This document shows, one piece after another, positions 1-5,379 of a DNA stretch of 5,379 bases (its first letter is position 1; every line of letters begins with the position of its first letter). Source of the DNA: Bacteroidota bacterium. GTDB lineage: Bacteria > Pseudomonadota > Alphaproteobacteria > Puniceispirillales > Puniceispirillaceae. The notes beneath the pieces are model-generated. The model made no database searches and was not told where the DNA came from. It worked only from the letters and a program-made list of their open reading frames with translations. Location: NCBI GenBank assembly GCA_009936825.1, contig JAACDV010000166.1:1-5379 (forward strand), in the 5' to 3' direction. The position numbers were made by a program, and so were the translations under genes.

Positions 1-211
1 ATTTTGCTGCGGGCATCTTCGCGGGCATAGGCAAATCTCGCGAATCTGGCAAATCTCTCGAATTGGACAAATCTCGCGAACCACGCAAATCTCGCATCGA
101 GACCGTCATTCCAGCGCCCGGATCATCCAGCAACACCTCGTTAATTCCCATCGCCTGCTGCCATGCAAGCTGGGCCAAAAGAGCATTTTTGTCCGAAGAA
201 TTCGCCGTCAT
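1..211 (-). CDS. Probable family-4 uracil-DNA glycosylase, N-terminal fragment (runs off the left edge)
   Basis: An open minus-strand frame of 70 codons starts at ATG 211-209 and reaches the window edge without a stop. A GGAAAG ribosome-binding site at 221-216, four bases upstream, supports this start. Residues 9-30 (NALLAQLAWQQAMGINEVLL) form a helix like the one that opens alphaproteobacterial family-4 uracil-DNA glycosylases. Those Fe-S enzymes remove uracil from DNA in base-excision repair. In relatives I recall, this gene also sits divergently beside ETF:ubiquinone oxidoreductase. The catalytic core motifs and the Fe-S cysteines lie outside the window, so the assignment rests on the N-terminal pattern and the neighbourhood. 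Residues 41-61 are a repeated DLxxSR hexapeptide encoded by an 18-bp tandem repeat. It falls where family members usually have a variable linker between the N-terminal helix and the catalytic domain. The frame is intact across the repeat. If the family call is wrong, this is an unidentified protein with a repetitive N-terminus. Confidence 0.5.
   Translation of the reverse strand, partial: MTANSSDKNALLAQLAWQQAMGINEVLLDDPGAGMTVSMRDLRGSRDLSNSRDLPDSRDLPMPAKMPAAK
30..94 (-). repeat. 18-bp tandem repeat, about 3.4 copies, inside the glycosylase-like gene
   Basis: On the plus strand the word CAAATCTC recurs at 32, 50, 68 and 86, exactly 18 bp apart. Read on the minus strand the units are 91-74, 73-56 and 55-38, plus a partial copy at 37-30. 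Each begins GATTTG and ends TCGCGA or TCGAGA. Because 18 is divisible by three, the repeat stays in frame and encodes DLRGSR, DLSNSR, DLPDSR and DLP. The units differ mainly in codons 3 and 4. A coding minisatellite that expands by slippage or recombination would explain it. Confidence 0.85.
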
Positions 212-344
212 GCTACTTTCCGTCGATATCCTATCTCACCGATGCGTTAAAAAGACACCTATCCTTGATGTTTTTGGTAACATATAAATACGCGTTTTAA
301 TATTAAGATAACGACACGCCAATTTAACGGAGGATCACGGCATC
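212..344. promoter_or_regulatory. Divergent intergenic region with candidate promoter for the ETF-QO operon
   Basis: These 133 bp separate two divergent starts, so both promoters should lie here. The stretch 271-312 is clearly more AT-rich than the flanking genes. A plausible plus-strand promoter is TTGGTA (274-279) and TAATAT (298-303) with an 18-bp spacer; each box matches four of six consensus bases. The -10 box overlaps a perfect 10-bp palindrome, TTAATATTAA (297-306), which could be incidental AT-rich sequence or a regulator contact. TATAAA at 283-288 is an alternative -10 but lacks a good -35. No convincing minus-strand promoter stands out. No riboswitch-like structure was recognised. 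Confidence 0.3.
329..334 (+). promoter_or_regulatory. Ribosome-binding site of the ETF-QO gene
   Basis: GGAGGA lies ten bases before the ATG at 345. It decides between that start and a second in-frame ATG at 360, which has no purine-rich site at a suitable distance and would leave almost no residues ahead of the FAD-binding strand. Confidence 0.7.
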
Positions 345-1991
345 ATGGAACGTGAAACAATGGAATTTGATGTTGTTATTGTCGGCGGCGGGCCTTCGGG
401 TCTATCAGCGGCAATTCGGCTTAAACAGCTCGCCAGTGAAGCAGGGCGCGACCTTGAGGTCTGTCTTATCGAAAAAGGCAGCGAGGTTGGCGCGCATATT
501 CTTTCAGGTGCTGTTCTGGAGCCACGCGCACTGGATGAGCTGATTCCCGACTGGAAGGATCGCGGTGCGCCGCTTGATACGCCGGTGACAGCTGATAAAT
601 TCATGTTTCTGACGCAGAGCGGTGCCTTCAAGCTGCCAACGCCGCCGCAAATGAACAACCATGGCAATTATATCATCTCGCTTGGCAATTTCTGCCGCTG
701 GCTTGGTGAACAGGCCGAGGCATTAGGCGTTGAGATTTATCCCGGATTTGCCGCCGCCGAAGTTCTTTATAACGAAAACGGAGCCGTTTGCGGCATTGCT
801 ACTGGCGATATGGGCATCGGCAAGGATGGTGAGCAAACCGACGCCTATATGCGCGGGATGGAACTTCGAGCCAAACAGATCATTTTTGCCGAAGGATGCC
901 GCGGGCATCTGACAAAGACATTATTTGATAAGTTCGGGCTTCGCGAAGGCAAAGATCCGCAGACTTTTGCTATCGGCATCAAGGAGCTTTGGGACATCGA
1001 TCCAGCCAAATCAAAGCCCGGTAACGCCTGGCATTCGGTTGGCTGGCCGCTTTCGACCGACACATATGGCGGCTCGTTTCTGTATCATCTAAATGGAAAT
1101 CAAGTTGCCGTTGGCTATGTGGTTGGACTGGATTACACCAACCCGCATCTATCGCCGTTTGAGGAATTCCAGCGGTTTAAAACCCATCCCGCTGTTCGTG
1201 ATGTTTTTGAAGGTGGACGGCGCGTTTCCTACGGCGCACGGGCGCTGAATGAGGGAGGGTTTCAATCAATTCCAAAATTGACCTTCCCGGGCGGATGTCT
1301 GGTTGGGTGTACAGCCGGGTTCCTGAATGTTCCAAAGATCAAGGGAACGCACACCGCGATGAAGTCGGGAATGACCGCTGCCGAAGCTATTTTTGACGCC
1401 ATTGATGACATAGAAGCCGGCCATGAACCGGTAAGCTATGGTGAGCGACTCGAGAAAAGCTGGTTGTGGTCCGAGCTCTATAAAGTACGCAATATTCGTC
1501 CCGGCTTTAGCCGCGGTTTGTGGTTGGGAATGGCGAACGCCGCGCTTGACACCTATGTGCTTGGTGGCCGCGCGCCTTGGACGATGCACCATCACGCTGA
1601 TCACACTTTGTTGAAAAAAGCGTCCGAAGCCCCGAAGATCGGCTACCCGAAACCCGATGGCATGGTCAGCTTTGATCGTAATTCTTCGGTTTTTCTGTCG
1701 GGAACGAATCATGAGGAAAATCAGCCCGCACATCTGACGTTAAAAGATCAGTCGGTGCCGATTGAGCATAATCTGGCACTATATGATTCCCCCGAACAAC
1801 GCTATTGCCCGGCCGGGGTTTACGAAATTGTCAGCGAGCAGGATGGATCGTCGCCGCGCCTGCAAATCAATGCACAAAACTGTGTCCACTGCAAAACCTG
1901 TGATATAAAAGACCCATCGCAGAACATCGTCTGGGTTACGCCCGAAGGTGGCGGCGGCCCAAATTATCCGAATATGTCAAAGAATATGTAA
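345..1991 (+). CDS. Electron transfer flavoprotein-ubiquinone oxidoreductase (ETF-QO)
   Basis: This 548-residue enzyme of the inner membrane surface carries electrons from reduced ETF, fed by acyl-CoA and other flavin dehydrogenases, through FAD and a 4Fe-4S cluster to ubiquinone. The N-terminus holds the FAD-binding Rossmann motif ([14 protein letters not shown], residues 10-23). The middle shows family blocks such as [17 protein letters not shown] (233-249) and the stretch 298-343 with GGFQSIPKL and [10 protein letters not shown]. The cluster ligands are Cys488, Cys513, Cys516 and Cys519, with the same 25-3-3 spacing as in the human enzyme, followed by the family signature around [13 protein letters not shown] (532-544). 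The human precursor is longer mainly because of its mitochondrial targeting sequence, so this protein is full length. It appears to head an operon with the TPR lipoprotein 13 bp downstream. The ETF subunit genes are not in the window and no terminator follows the gene. The family is essentially certain. Confidence 0.97.
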   Translation: MERETMEFDVVIVGGGPSGLSAAIRLKQLASEAGRDLEVCLIEKGSEVGAHILSGAVLEPRALDELIPDWKDRGAPLDTPVTADKFMFLTQSGAFKLPTPPQMNNHGNYIISLGNFCRWLGEQAEALGVEIYPGFAAAEVLYNENGAVCGIATGDMGIGKDGEQTDAYMRGMELRAKQIIFAEGCRGHLTKTLFDKFGLREGKDPQTFAIGIKELWDIDPAKSKPGNAWHSVGWPLSTDTYGGSFLYHLNGNQVAVGYVVGLDYTNPHLSPFEEFQRFKTHPAVRDVFEGGRRVSYGARALNEGGFQSIPKLTFPGGCLVGCTAGFLNVPKIKGTHTAMKSGMTAAEAIFDAIDDIEAGHEPVSYGERLEKSWLWSELYKVRNIRPGFSRGLWLGMANAALDTYVLGGRAPWTMHHHADHTLLKKASEAPKIGYPKPDGMVSFDRNSSVFLSGTNHEENQPAHLTLKDQSVPIEHNLALYDSPEQRYCPAGVYEIVSEQDGSSPRLQINAQNCVHCKTCDIKDPSQNIVWVTPEGGGGPNYPNMSKNM

Positions 1992-1995
1992 AAAT

Positions 1996-1999
1996 GGAG
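1996..1999 (+). promoter_or_regulatory. Ribosome-binding site that sets the TPR lipoprotein start
   Basis: GGAG lies five bases before the ATG at 2005. This start puts a basic n-region and hydrophobic core directly ahead of a lipobox. The longer frame from 1948 would overlap ETF-QO by 44 bp and place an unsuitable leader before the signal peptide. Confidence 0.65.
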
Positions 2000-2004
2000 C
2001 GATT

Positions 2005-3816
2005 ATGCAGGGCCAAAGGTCAGTCGTGAGAGTTTACCGTTTTGCCAGATTGATGGCAGGCGGCGGTATGCTTGCGCTGATGCTATCGGCCTGCGCCGCC
2101 CCGGTTCAACCCGAAACATCGCTTCCAGCTGATACTTCATCCGAGGCGAATACCCCAGCTCAAGCTGGCGCGGCGGATTATGCCAACGCCAAATCCGGCA
2201 CCCCGTCCCTTGCCCCTACACCCCATGATACGATAACGACGTCGGGGCATTATCTAGCGGCACGCCAAGCCCTCTATTTCAATGATGTTGGAAAATCAGC
2301 TGATTTCTTTTTACGCACTCTTGAGGCCGATGCCCAAAATGTTTCGATCCTTCGACAGGCGTTTCTGACACAATATTATTACGGTGATATTGAACGCGCC
2401 GCAGCCCTAGGGCGCCAGCTGGAAAGTATGAATGTATCGATGCCGTTGGGCGGTGAACCCGGCGTTGCGCTGGCGATTCGCAACCGAGATTGGCCCGCCA
2501 CGCTAATCCTTTCCGACAAAATTGCTGAAGACAGCAACGCGTTAATAGTTGCAGGGATTATCGCAGGGTGGGCGTTGGTCGCCGATGCGCAGGGTGATGC
2601 TGGCATTTCACGGCTCTTGGAAACCGACCGAATGGCGATTAATCAGAATATCTGGATGGACGGATATTTTCACCTTCATGCTGCTCTGATGGCCGAATAT
2701 TTGGGGCTAGATACCGAAGCGCGCCAGCGGGTTAATGATCTTGATCAGCAATACCTTCTGGCGCAAACCACGTTGGAGCTTGCCGCTTTTCATGCCCGCC
2801 AGGGGCAATGGCAGGAGGCAATCGATGTTGTAGATAACCGGCTGTCTAAACAGTTTAACCGGCAACAGGTTCTGGAAAATCTAAAGGCTCAGCGTTATGA
2901 AAAGCCAGACATCTGGTCGCTGATTGCAACGGGAATAGTCACAACCACACTGTCTGGTGATAATCCGGGCTCTGACCGGTCTGCCTCTGCGCGACTCCGC
3001 CTTGCCCTGTTTATTGACCCTGATCATGCGTTTGCCCGCATCCTCTTAGCCCAGCAGCTTGCCGATTTTGGCCAGTATGATGCGGCCCTCAAACATCTTG
3101 GCAAAGTTCCAACGAAAGATAATTTCGGACAGCTTGCGCGCCTGACCGAAGCCTTTGTCGTCGAAGAGATGGGGGATAATGAAGCCGCCATTTCATTGCT
3201 TCAGGCGCTTGCTGATGCGGATAATCAGAACGATTATCTGTTCCAGCAGCTTGGCAATAGTTTCCGCCGCAACCAGCAGTTTGAGCGAGGACGAGATGCA
3301 TATATGCGGGCTCTTGAGCTTGGCAACCAGACCGGCGCGCTATATCGCAGTTTAGGGGTATGTCTAGAGCGTCTTAAACAAAGCAATGAAGCCGAGCGGT
3401 ATCTTTTGCGCGCCATCGAAGTTAATCCGGGCGACGCCTATGCGCTGAATTATCTTGGCTATTGGTGGGCCGACGAAGGCCGCAATCTTGATGAGGCCAT
3501 CGCTCTGATTGAACGCGCCGTGGGACAGCGCCCCGACAGCGGATTTTTTGTTGATTCGCTTGGCTGGGTTCATTTCAAACTTGGTGATCCAGAAAAGGCC
3601 GTTAGCTATCTTGAAAAGGCCACCGAACTAGAACCCGCCGACGCTGAAATTACCGCTCACCTAGGGGATGTTTACTGGATGCTTGGCCGCATCGAAGAGG
3701 CGCAGTTCAAATGGCGGCTGGCACTATCGCTAAGCACCGATGAAACTCAACAGCAGAAAATCAAGGCGCGGATTGCCTATGGGTTGACGGCTGATGGTAG
3801 CCCGGCAAAAAAGTGA
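2005..3816 (+). CDS. TPR-repeat lipoprotein, LbcA-like (603 aa)
   Basis: The product starts with a lipoprotein signal peptide: basic residues R5-R15, a hydrophobic core at 16-27 and the lipobox L27-S28-A29-C30. Cys30 should be lipidated. The +2 residue is Ala, so the outer membrane is likely under the E. coli sorting rule. Residues about 31-75 are a Pro/Ala/Ser/Thr-rich linker, and the rest is helical repeat. Clear C-terminal TPR units lie near 409-441, 443-475, 478-511, 513-545 and 547-579. Weaker ones occur near 81-112 and 338-368, and degenerate helical pairs probably fill the gap. The block with ALNYLGYWWADE, DSLGWVHFKLG and AHLGDVYWMLGR resembles LbcA (PA4667) of Pseudomonas aeruginosa. 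LbcA is an outer-membrane lipoprotein that docks the protease CtpA and its cell-wall hydrolase substrates, and it is encoded near ispE there too. The protein has no catalytic motif, so a scaffold or adaptor role is inferred; no ctpA gene is in view. It sits 13 bp after ETF-QO and overlaps ispE by 4 bp. Confidence 0.88.
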   Translation: MQGQRSVVRVYRFARLMAGGGMLALMLSACAAPVQPETSLPADTSSEANTPAQAGAADYANAKSGTPSLAPTPHDTITTSGHYLAARQALYFNDVGKSADFFLRTLEADAQNVSILRQAFLTQYYYGDIERAAALGRQLESMNVSMPLGGEPGVALAIRNRDWPATLILSDKIAEDSNALIVAGIIAGWALVADAQGDAGISRLLETDRMAINQNIWMDGYFHLHAALMAEYLGLDTEARQRVNDLDQQYLLAQTTLELAAFHARQGQWQEAIDVVDNRLSKQFNRQQVLENLKAQRYEKPDIWSLIATGIVTTTLSGDNPGSDRSASARLRLALFIDPDHAFARILLAQQLADFGQYDAALKHLGKVPTKDNFGQLARLTEAFVVEEMGDNEAAISLLQALADADNQNDYLFQQLGNSFRRNQQFERGRDAYMRALELGNQTGALYRSLGVCLERLKQSNEAERYLLRAIEVNPGDAYALNYLGYWWADEGRNLDEAIALIERAVGQRPDSGFFVDSLGWVHFKLGDPEKAVSYLEKATELEPADAEITAHLGDVYWMLGRIEEAQFKWRLALSLSTDETQQQKIKARIAYGLTADGSPAKK

Positions 3817-4742
3817 CCGCCACACAATCAATGCCCGATATCGCCAACATCCACACCACTATTCTGGCGCCCGCCAAGGTTAATTTGAATTTGCGAATCA
3901 CCGGCCGGCGTGATGATGGCTATCATCTTCTGGATTCGGTAGTCGTTTTTACCCACTTCGGTGATAAATTGACCATCGGACCTGCGACCCCCGGATACCA
4001 GCCCCCCTTCAGATCCAAATATGGTGACCAATTAACCATTACCGGCGATTTTGCACCAGCATTGGCGCACACAAATTCTGATGAAAATCTGTGTCTTCGC
4101 GCGGTGCCGGCTGTTCGCAGGGCGGGCGGCCAGATTGACGCGTTGCGCATCAATTTGGAAAAAAATATTCCGATTGGCGCGGGTCTTGGCGGCGGGTCCA
4201 GCGATGCCGCGGCACTGTTGCGGCAGATAAATCTGCTGGCCAGCACCCCCCTTCCCGAGGATATGCTTTTTGCCATCGCCCTTGAACTCGGCGCTGATAT
4301 TCCGGTGTGTCTTAGCGGGGGCGCTATTCGGATGCGCGGCATTGGTGAGCGCTTGGACCGGATAGTCCCACCACCGCACGGTATTATGCTGCTGGCCAAA
4401 CCCCGGATATCGCTTGCCACTGGTAGGGTTTTTGGCGCGCTGGCCATAGGTCCCGGCCGCGATCAAAGACCACCGCTGGATCAAGTCGCCAGTTCAACCG
4501 GCACTCGCTCTGCTGCTGATTTCATCAAAAACGGCAATGATCTATTGCTGCCTGCCAGTAGTTTAGCACCGGAGATTAACAATCTGATTGAACGAATGCA
4601 GATGTTTCCGGGGGCAATTGCAGCGCAGATGACAGGAAGTGGTTCGGCATGTTTTGCGATTTTTGAGACTGATAGACTTTGCCAGCACGCCGAGGATAGG
4701 CTGCGGGCGGACGGTATTTGGGCAGTAGCGACCGAATTTTAG
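3813..4742 (+). CDS. ispE: 4-diphosphocytidyl-2-C-methyl-D-erythritol kinase (IspE)
   Basis: IspE is a cytosolic GHMP-family kinase. It phosphorylates the 2-hydroxyl of CDP-methylerythritol using ATP, the fourth step of the MEP route to isopentenyl diphosphate. All three family motifs are present: APAKVNLNLRITGRRDDGYH (19-38) with the conserved Lys22, the ATP-binding loop PIGAGLGGGSSDAA (120-133), and the C-terminal glycine loop MTGSGSACFAIF (273-284). Asp162 in GADIPV aligns with the catalytic Asp141 of E. coli IspE, and Lys22 with its Lys10. The length of 309 residues is slightly above E. coli's, partly from extra residues at about 57-75. The chosen start is GTG 3813, whose last two bases, with the next A, form the TGA stop of the TPR gene. 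No strong ribosome-binding site precedes it, so translation is probably coupled to the upstream gene. ATG 3831 is an alternative that would remove six residues and leave the core intact. It is probably the last gene of the operon. Confidence 0.96.
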   Translation: MTATQSMPDIANIHTTILAPAKVNLNLRITGRRDDGYHLLDSVVVFTHFGDKLTIGPATPGYQPPFRSKYGDQLTITGDFAPALAHTNSDENLCLRAVPAVRRAGGQIDALRINLEKNIPIGAGLGGGSSDAAALLRQINLLASTPLPEDMLFAIALELGADIPVCLSGGAIRMRGIGERLDRIVPPPHGIMLLAKPRISLATGRVFGALAIGPGRDQRPPLDQVASSTGTRSAADFIKNGNDLLLPASSLAPEINNLIERMQMFPGAIAAQMTGSGSACFAIFETDRLCQHAEDRLRADGIWAVATEF

Positions 4743-4744
4743 CG

Positions 4745-4759
4745 TGGATTAATCATCCA
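4745..4759 (+). other. Small inverted repeat just after ispE
   Basis: TGGAT and ATCCA can pair around a five-base loop, three bases after the ispE stop. No T-run follows, so it is not a canonical intrinsic terminator. It might protect the 3' end of the operon mRNA or be chance. A second tiny inverted repeat, CGCT-ATC-AGCG, lies at 4777-4787. Confidence 0.2.
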
Positions 4760-4817
4760 ATAAATCAGCATATCCCCGCTATCAGCGCCACAGTTGAAAT
4801 ATTTGTGGGATGAAGCA

Positions 4818-4835
4818 GTGATCGGGCTTGATCAC
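4818..4835. other. Inverted repeat GTGATC-N6-GATCAC between ispE and tRNA-Gln
   Basis: A perfect 6-bp inverted repeat (4818-4823 and 4830-4835) surrounds GGGCTT. One further G-T pair would shrink the loop to four bases. The sequence CCCTGATTTT follows, with only four consecutive T, so it would be a weak terminator for the ispE operon at best. Its right arm overlaps the proposed -35 box of the tRNA promoter, so it could instead be an operator-like dyad. The sequence alone does not decide between these. Confidence 0.35.
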
Positions 4836-4856
4836 CCTGATTTTGGCCGCTACATT
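4828..4856 (+). promoter_or_regulatory. Candidate sigma-70 promoter for tRNA-Gln
   Basis: TTGATC (4828-4833) and TACATT (4851-4856) are separated by exactly 17 bp, and each matches four of six consensus positions. Transcription would start near 4863, about ten bases before the mature tRNA 5' end. That position and spacing are what would be expected if the tRNA has its own promoter. Confidence 0.4.
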
Positions 4857-4872
4857 GCTGCAACTTTGCGAC

Positions 4873-4947
4873 TGGGGCGTAGCCAAGTGGTAAGGCATCG
4901 GTTTTTGGTATCGTGTACCGTAGGTTCGAATCCTACCGCCCCAGCCA
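4873..4947 (+). tRNA. tRNA-Gln, anticodon TTG
   Basis: A complete 75-base cloverleaf including a genomically encoded CCA (4945-4947). The acceptor stem TGGGGCG (4873-4879) pairs fully with CGCCCCA (4937-4943), and G4944 is the discriminator. The D arm has GCC/GGC (4882-4884, 4894-4896) around AAGTGGTAA. The anticodon stem is 4898-4902 with 4910-4914, the loop is TTTTGGT, and the anticodon is TTG at 4905-4907. The T arm GTAGG-TTCGAAT-CCTAC spans 4920-4936. It would decode CAA, and CAG by wobble. The U1-A72 pair is typical of tRNA-Gln and is an identity feature for the bacterial GatCAB amidotransferase; many alphaproteobacteria make Gln-tRNA that way, but no such gene is visible here. The anticodon stem contains a T27-T43 mismatch and a G30-T40 wobble. 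Confidence 0.96.
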
Positions 4948-4954
4948 AAGTTTA

Positions 4955-4968
4955 AACTGTCCGCAGTT
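4955..4968 (+). other. Small hairpin downstream of tRNA-Gln
   Basis: AACTG and CAGTT pair around the tetraloop TCCG, a UNCG-type loop, seven bases after the tRNA CCA. There is no T-run after it, so it is not a standard intrinsic terminator. It might help stop or process the tRNA precursor. The rest of 4969-5054 shows no gene that I can support and no convincing terminator for either flanking gene. Confidence 0.25.
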
Positions 4969-5054
4969 ATTGGGCCAAAATTTACTTAGGTAATAATCCC
5001 AGATATTCATTCCGATGCACGGCTGCGACTAACTGTGCGAGAAACGCCTCTAGG

Positions 5055-5379
5055 TCAGACGATCGACGACAGCAGGTAGCCCAGCGGGGTCGTCATGATG
5101 ATATTTTTATTGGTCAGGCGTTTTACCTTTTGGCGCAGACGGTAGATATGTGTTTCCACCGTATGAGTGCTCAACCCGTTCTGAAAACCCCATACTTCAG
5201 CCAAAAGCTCCTCTTTTGGAACGCAGTTCGGATGCGCCCTATACAGATATTTCAAAATGGTTGATTCTTTCTCAGTTAGAATCACCTTGCGTGTCTCATC
5301 ACTTGATTTAAGCAGATTGTTCGCCGGAATAAAGCTGAGCCCATCAATTGAAAACCGCGCTGTATCGGATGATTTATGC
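5055..5379 (-). CDS. OmpR/PhoB-family response regulator, C-terminal DNA-binding domain (runs off the right edge)
   Basis: The minus-strand frame is open from the window edge (first full codon 5378-5376) to TGA at 5057-5055, giving 107 visible residues. An in-frame GTG at 5285 is not the true start, because the frame continues upstream with typical domain sequence. Residues 7-34 (ARFSIDGLSFIPANNLL...VILT) match the N-terminal beta-sheet of an OmpR/PhoB winged helix. LTEKESTILKYLYRA (34-48) is helix 1, PKEELLAEVWG (54-64) covers helix 2 and the transactivation loop, and THTVETHIYRLRQKV (71-85) is the recognition helix. TTPLGYLL (96-103) forms the wing. Such proteins are phosphorylated by a partner histidine kinase and bind direct-repeat operators. 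The receiver domain, the kinase gene and the target genes are outside the window, so no symbol is given. The wing reads TPLGYLL where the usual pattern is close to xGxGYRL, a notable deviation. The gene faces the tRNA convergently. Confidence 0.85.
   Translation of the reverse strand, partial: HKSSDTARFSIDGLSFIPANNLLKSSDETRKVILTEKESTILKYLYRAHPNCVPKEELLAEVWGFQNGLSTHTVETHIYRLRQKVKRLTNKNIIMTTPLGYLLSSIV

Noticed and set aside
30..94. CRISPR array or mobile-element repeat
   Set aside because: The 18-bp units are directly adjacent with no spacers and preserve the reading frame, so this is a coding tandem repeat.
63..287. 74-codon plus-strand open frame
   Set aside because: It lies mainly antisense to the glycosylase-like gene and owes its length to the 18-bp repeat. 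There is no ribosome-binding site or recognisable protein pattern.
1266..1733. 155-codon minus-strand open frame
   Set aside because: Antisense to the highly conserved ETF-QO sequence. The translation resembles no family, so it is a frame shadow.
1948..2004. Upstream extension of the TPR gene to an ATG at 1948
   Set aside because: It overlaps the conserved ETF-QO C-terminus by 44 bp, puts a non-signal leader before the lipobox signal peptide, and the ATG at 2005 has a well-placed GGAG.
3923..4484. Two long overlapping minus-strand open frames of 174 and 150 codons
   Set aside because: Both are antisense to ispE, whose motifs are unmistakable. They overlap each other and show no domain.
4873..5054. 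tRNA-Gln as an integration site for a genomic island
   Set aside because: No repeat of the tRNA 3' end is seen in the window, no integrase is present, and the downstream gene is an ordinary response regulator.
5003..5054. Terminator between tRNA-Gln and the response regulator
   Set aside because: The only pairing seen is GCAC with GTGC around a 14-base loop, with no T-run on either strand. That is too weak to call.
5055..5285. A 76-residue free-standing DNA-binding protein starting at GTG 5285
   Set aside because: The frame stays open upstream to the window edge and encodes the rest of the OmpR-type domain, so the GTG is an internal valine codon.

Overview
The window looks like a stretch of alphaproteobacterial core chromosome. 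The evidence is the gene order (a divergent gene that is probably uracil-DNA glycosylase, then ETF:ubiquinone oxidoreductase, a TPR lipoprotein and ispE, an arrangement I recall from several alphaproteobacteria), the protein sequences, and a base composition that is roughly balanced by eye. A marine group such as SAR116 would fit, but that is a guess from style and is not proven here. I see no transposase, phage gene, CRISPR array or toxin gene, and no abrupt change in composition.

Layout. At the left edge, on the minus strand, lies the first 70 codons of a gene that is probably a family-4 uracil-DNA glycosylase. It contains an in-frame 18-bp tandem repeat. A 133-bp AT-rich divergent intergenic region follows. 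Three plus-strand genes are then packed tightly: ETF:ubiquinone oxidoreductase (345-1991), a 603-residue TPR lipoprotein resembling the Pseudomonas LbcA family (2005-3816), and IspE kinase (3813-4742). The gaps are 13 bp and then a 4-bp overlap, so they probably form one transcription unit. Next come 130 bp with small inverted repeats and a plausible promoter, then a tRNA-Gln(TTG) with encoded CCA (4873-4947), then about 107 bp of non-coding sequence. At the right edge, on the minus strand, is the C-terminal winged-helix domain of an OmpR/PhoB-type response regulator; its receiver domain lies outside the window.

How the genes relate. ETF-QO feeds electrons from flavin dehydrogenases, via ETF, into ubiquinone at the inner membrane. 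IspE catalyses a step of the MEP pathway, which supplies the isoprenoid units of the ubiquinone tail and of undecaprenyl carriers. The TPR lipoprotein is likely an envelope scaffold. If it works like LbcA, it would present cell-wall hydrolases to a carboxyl-terminal protease. The shared theme of membrane and envelope is an inference. No wholly new system is visible. The points most worth a second look are the repeat-bearing linker in the glycosylase, the LbcA-like lipoprotein, and the inverted repeat overlapping the putative tRNA promoter.
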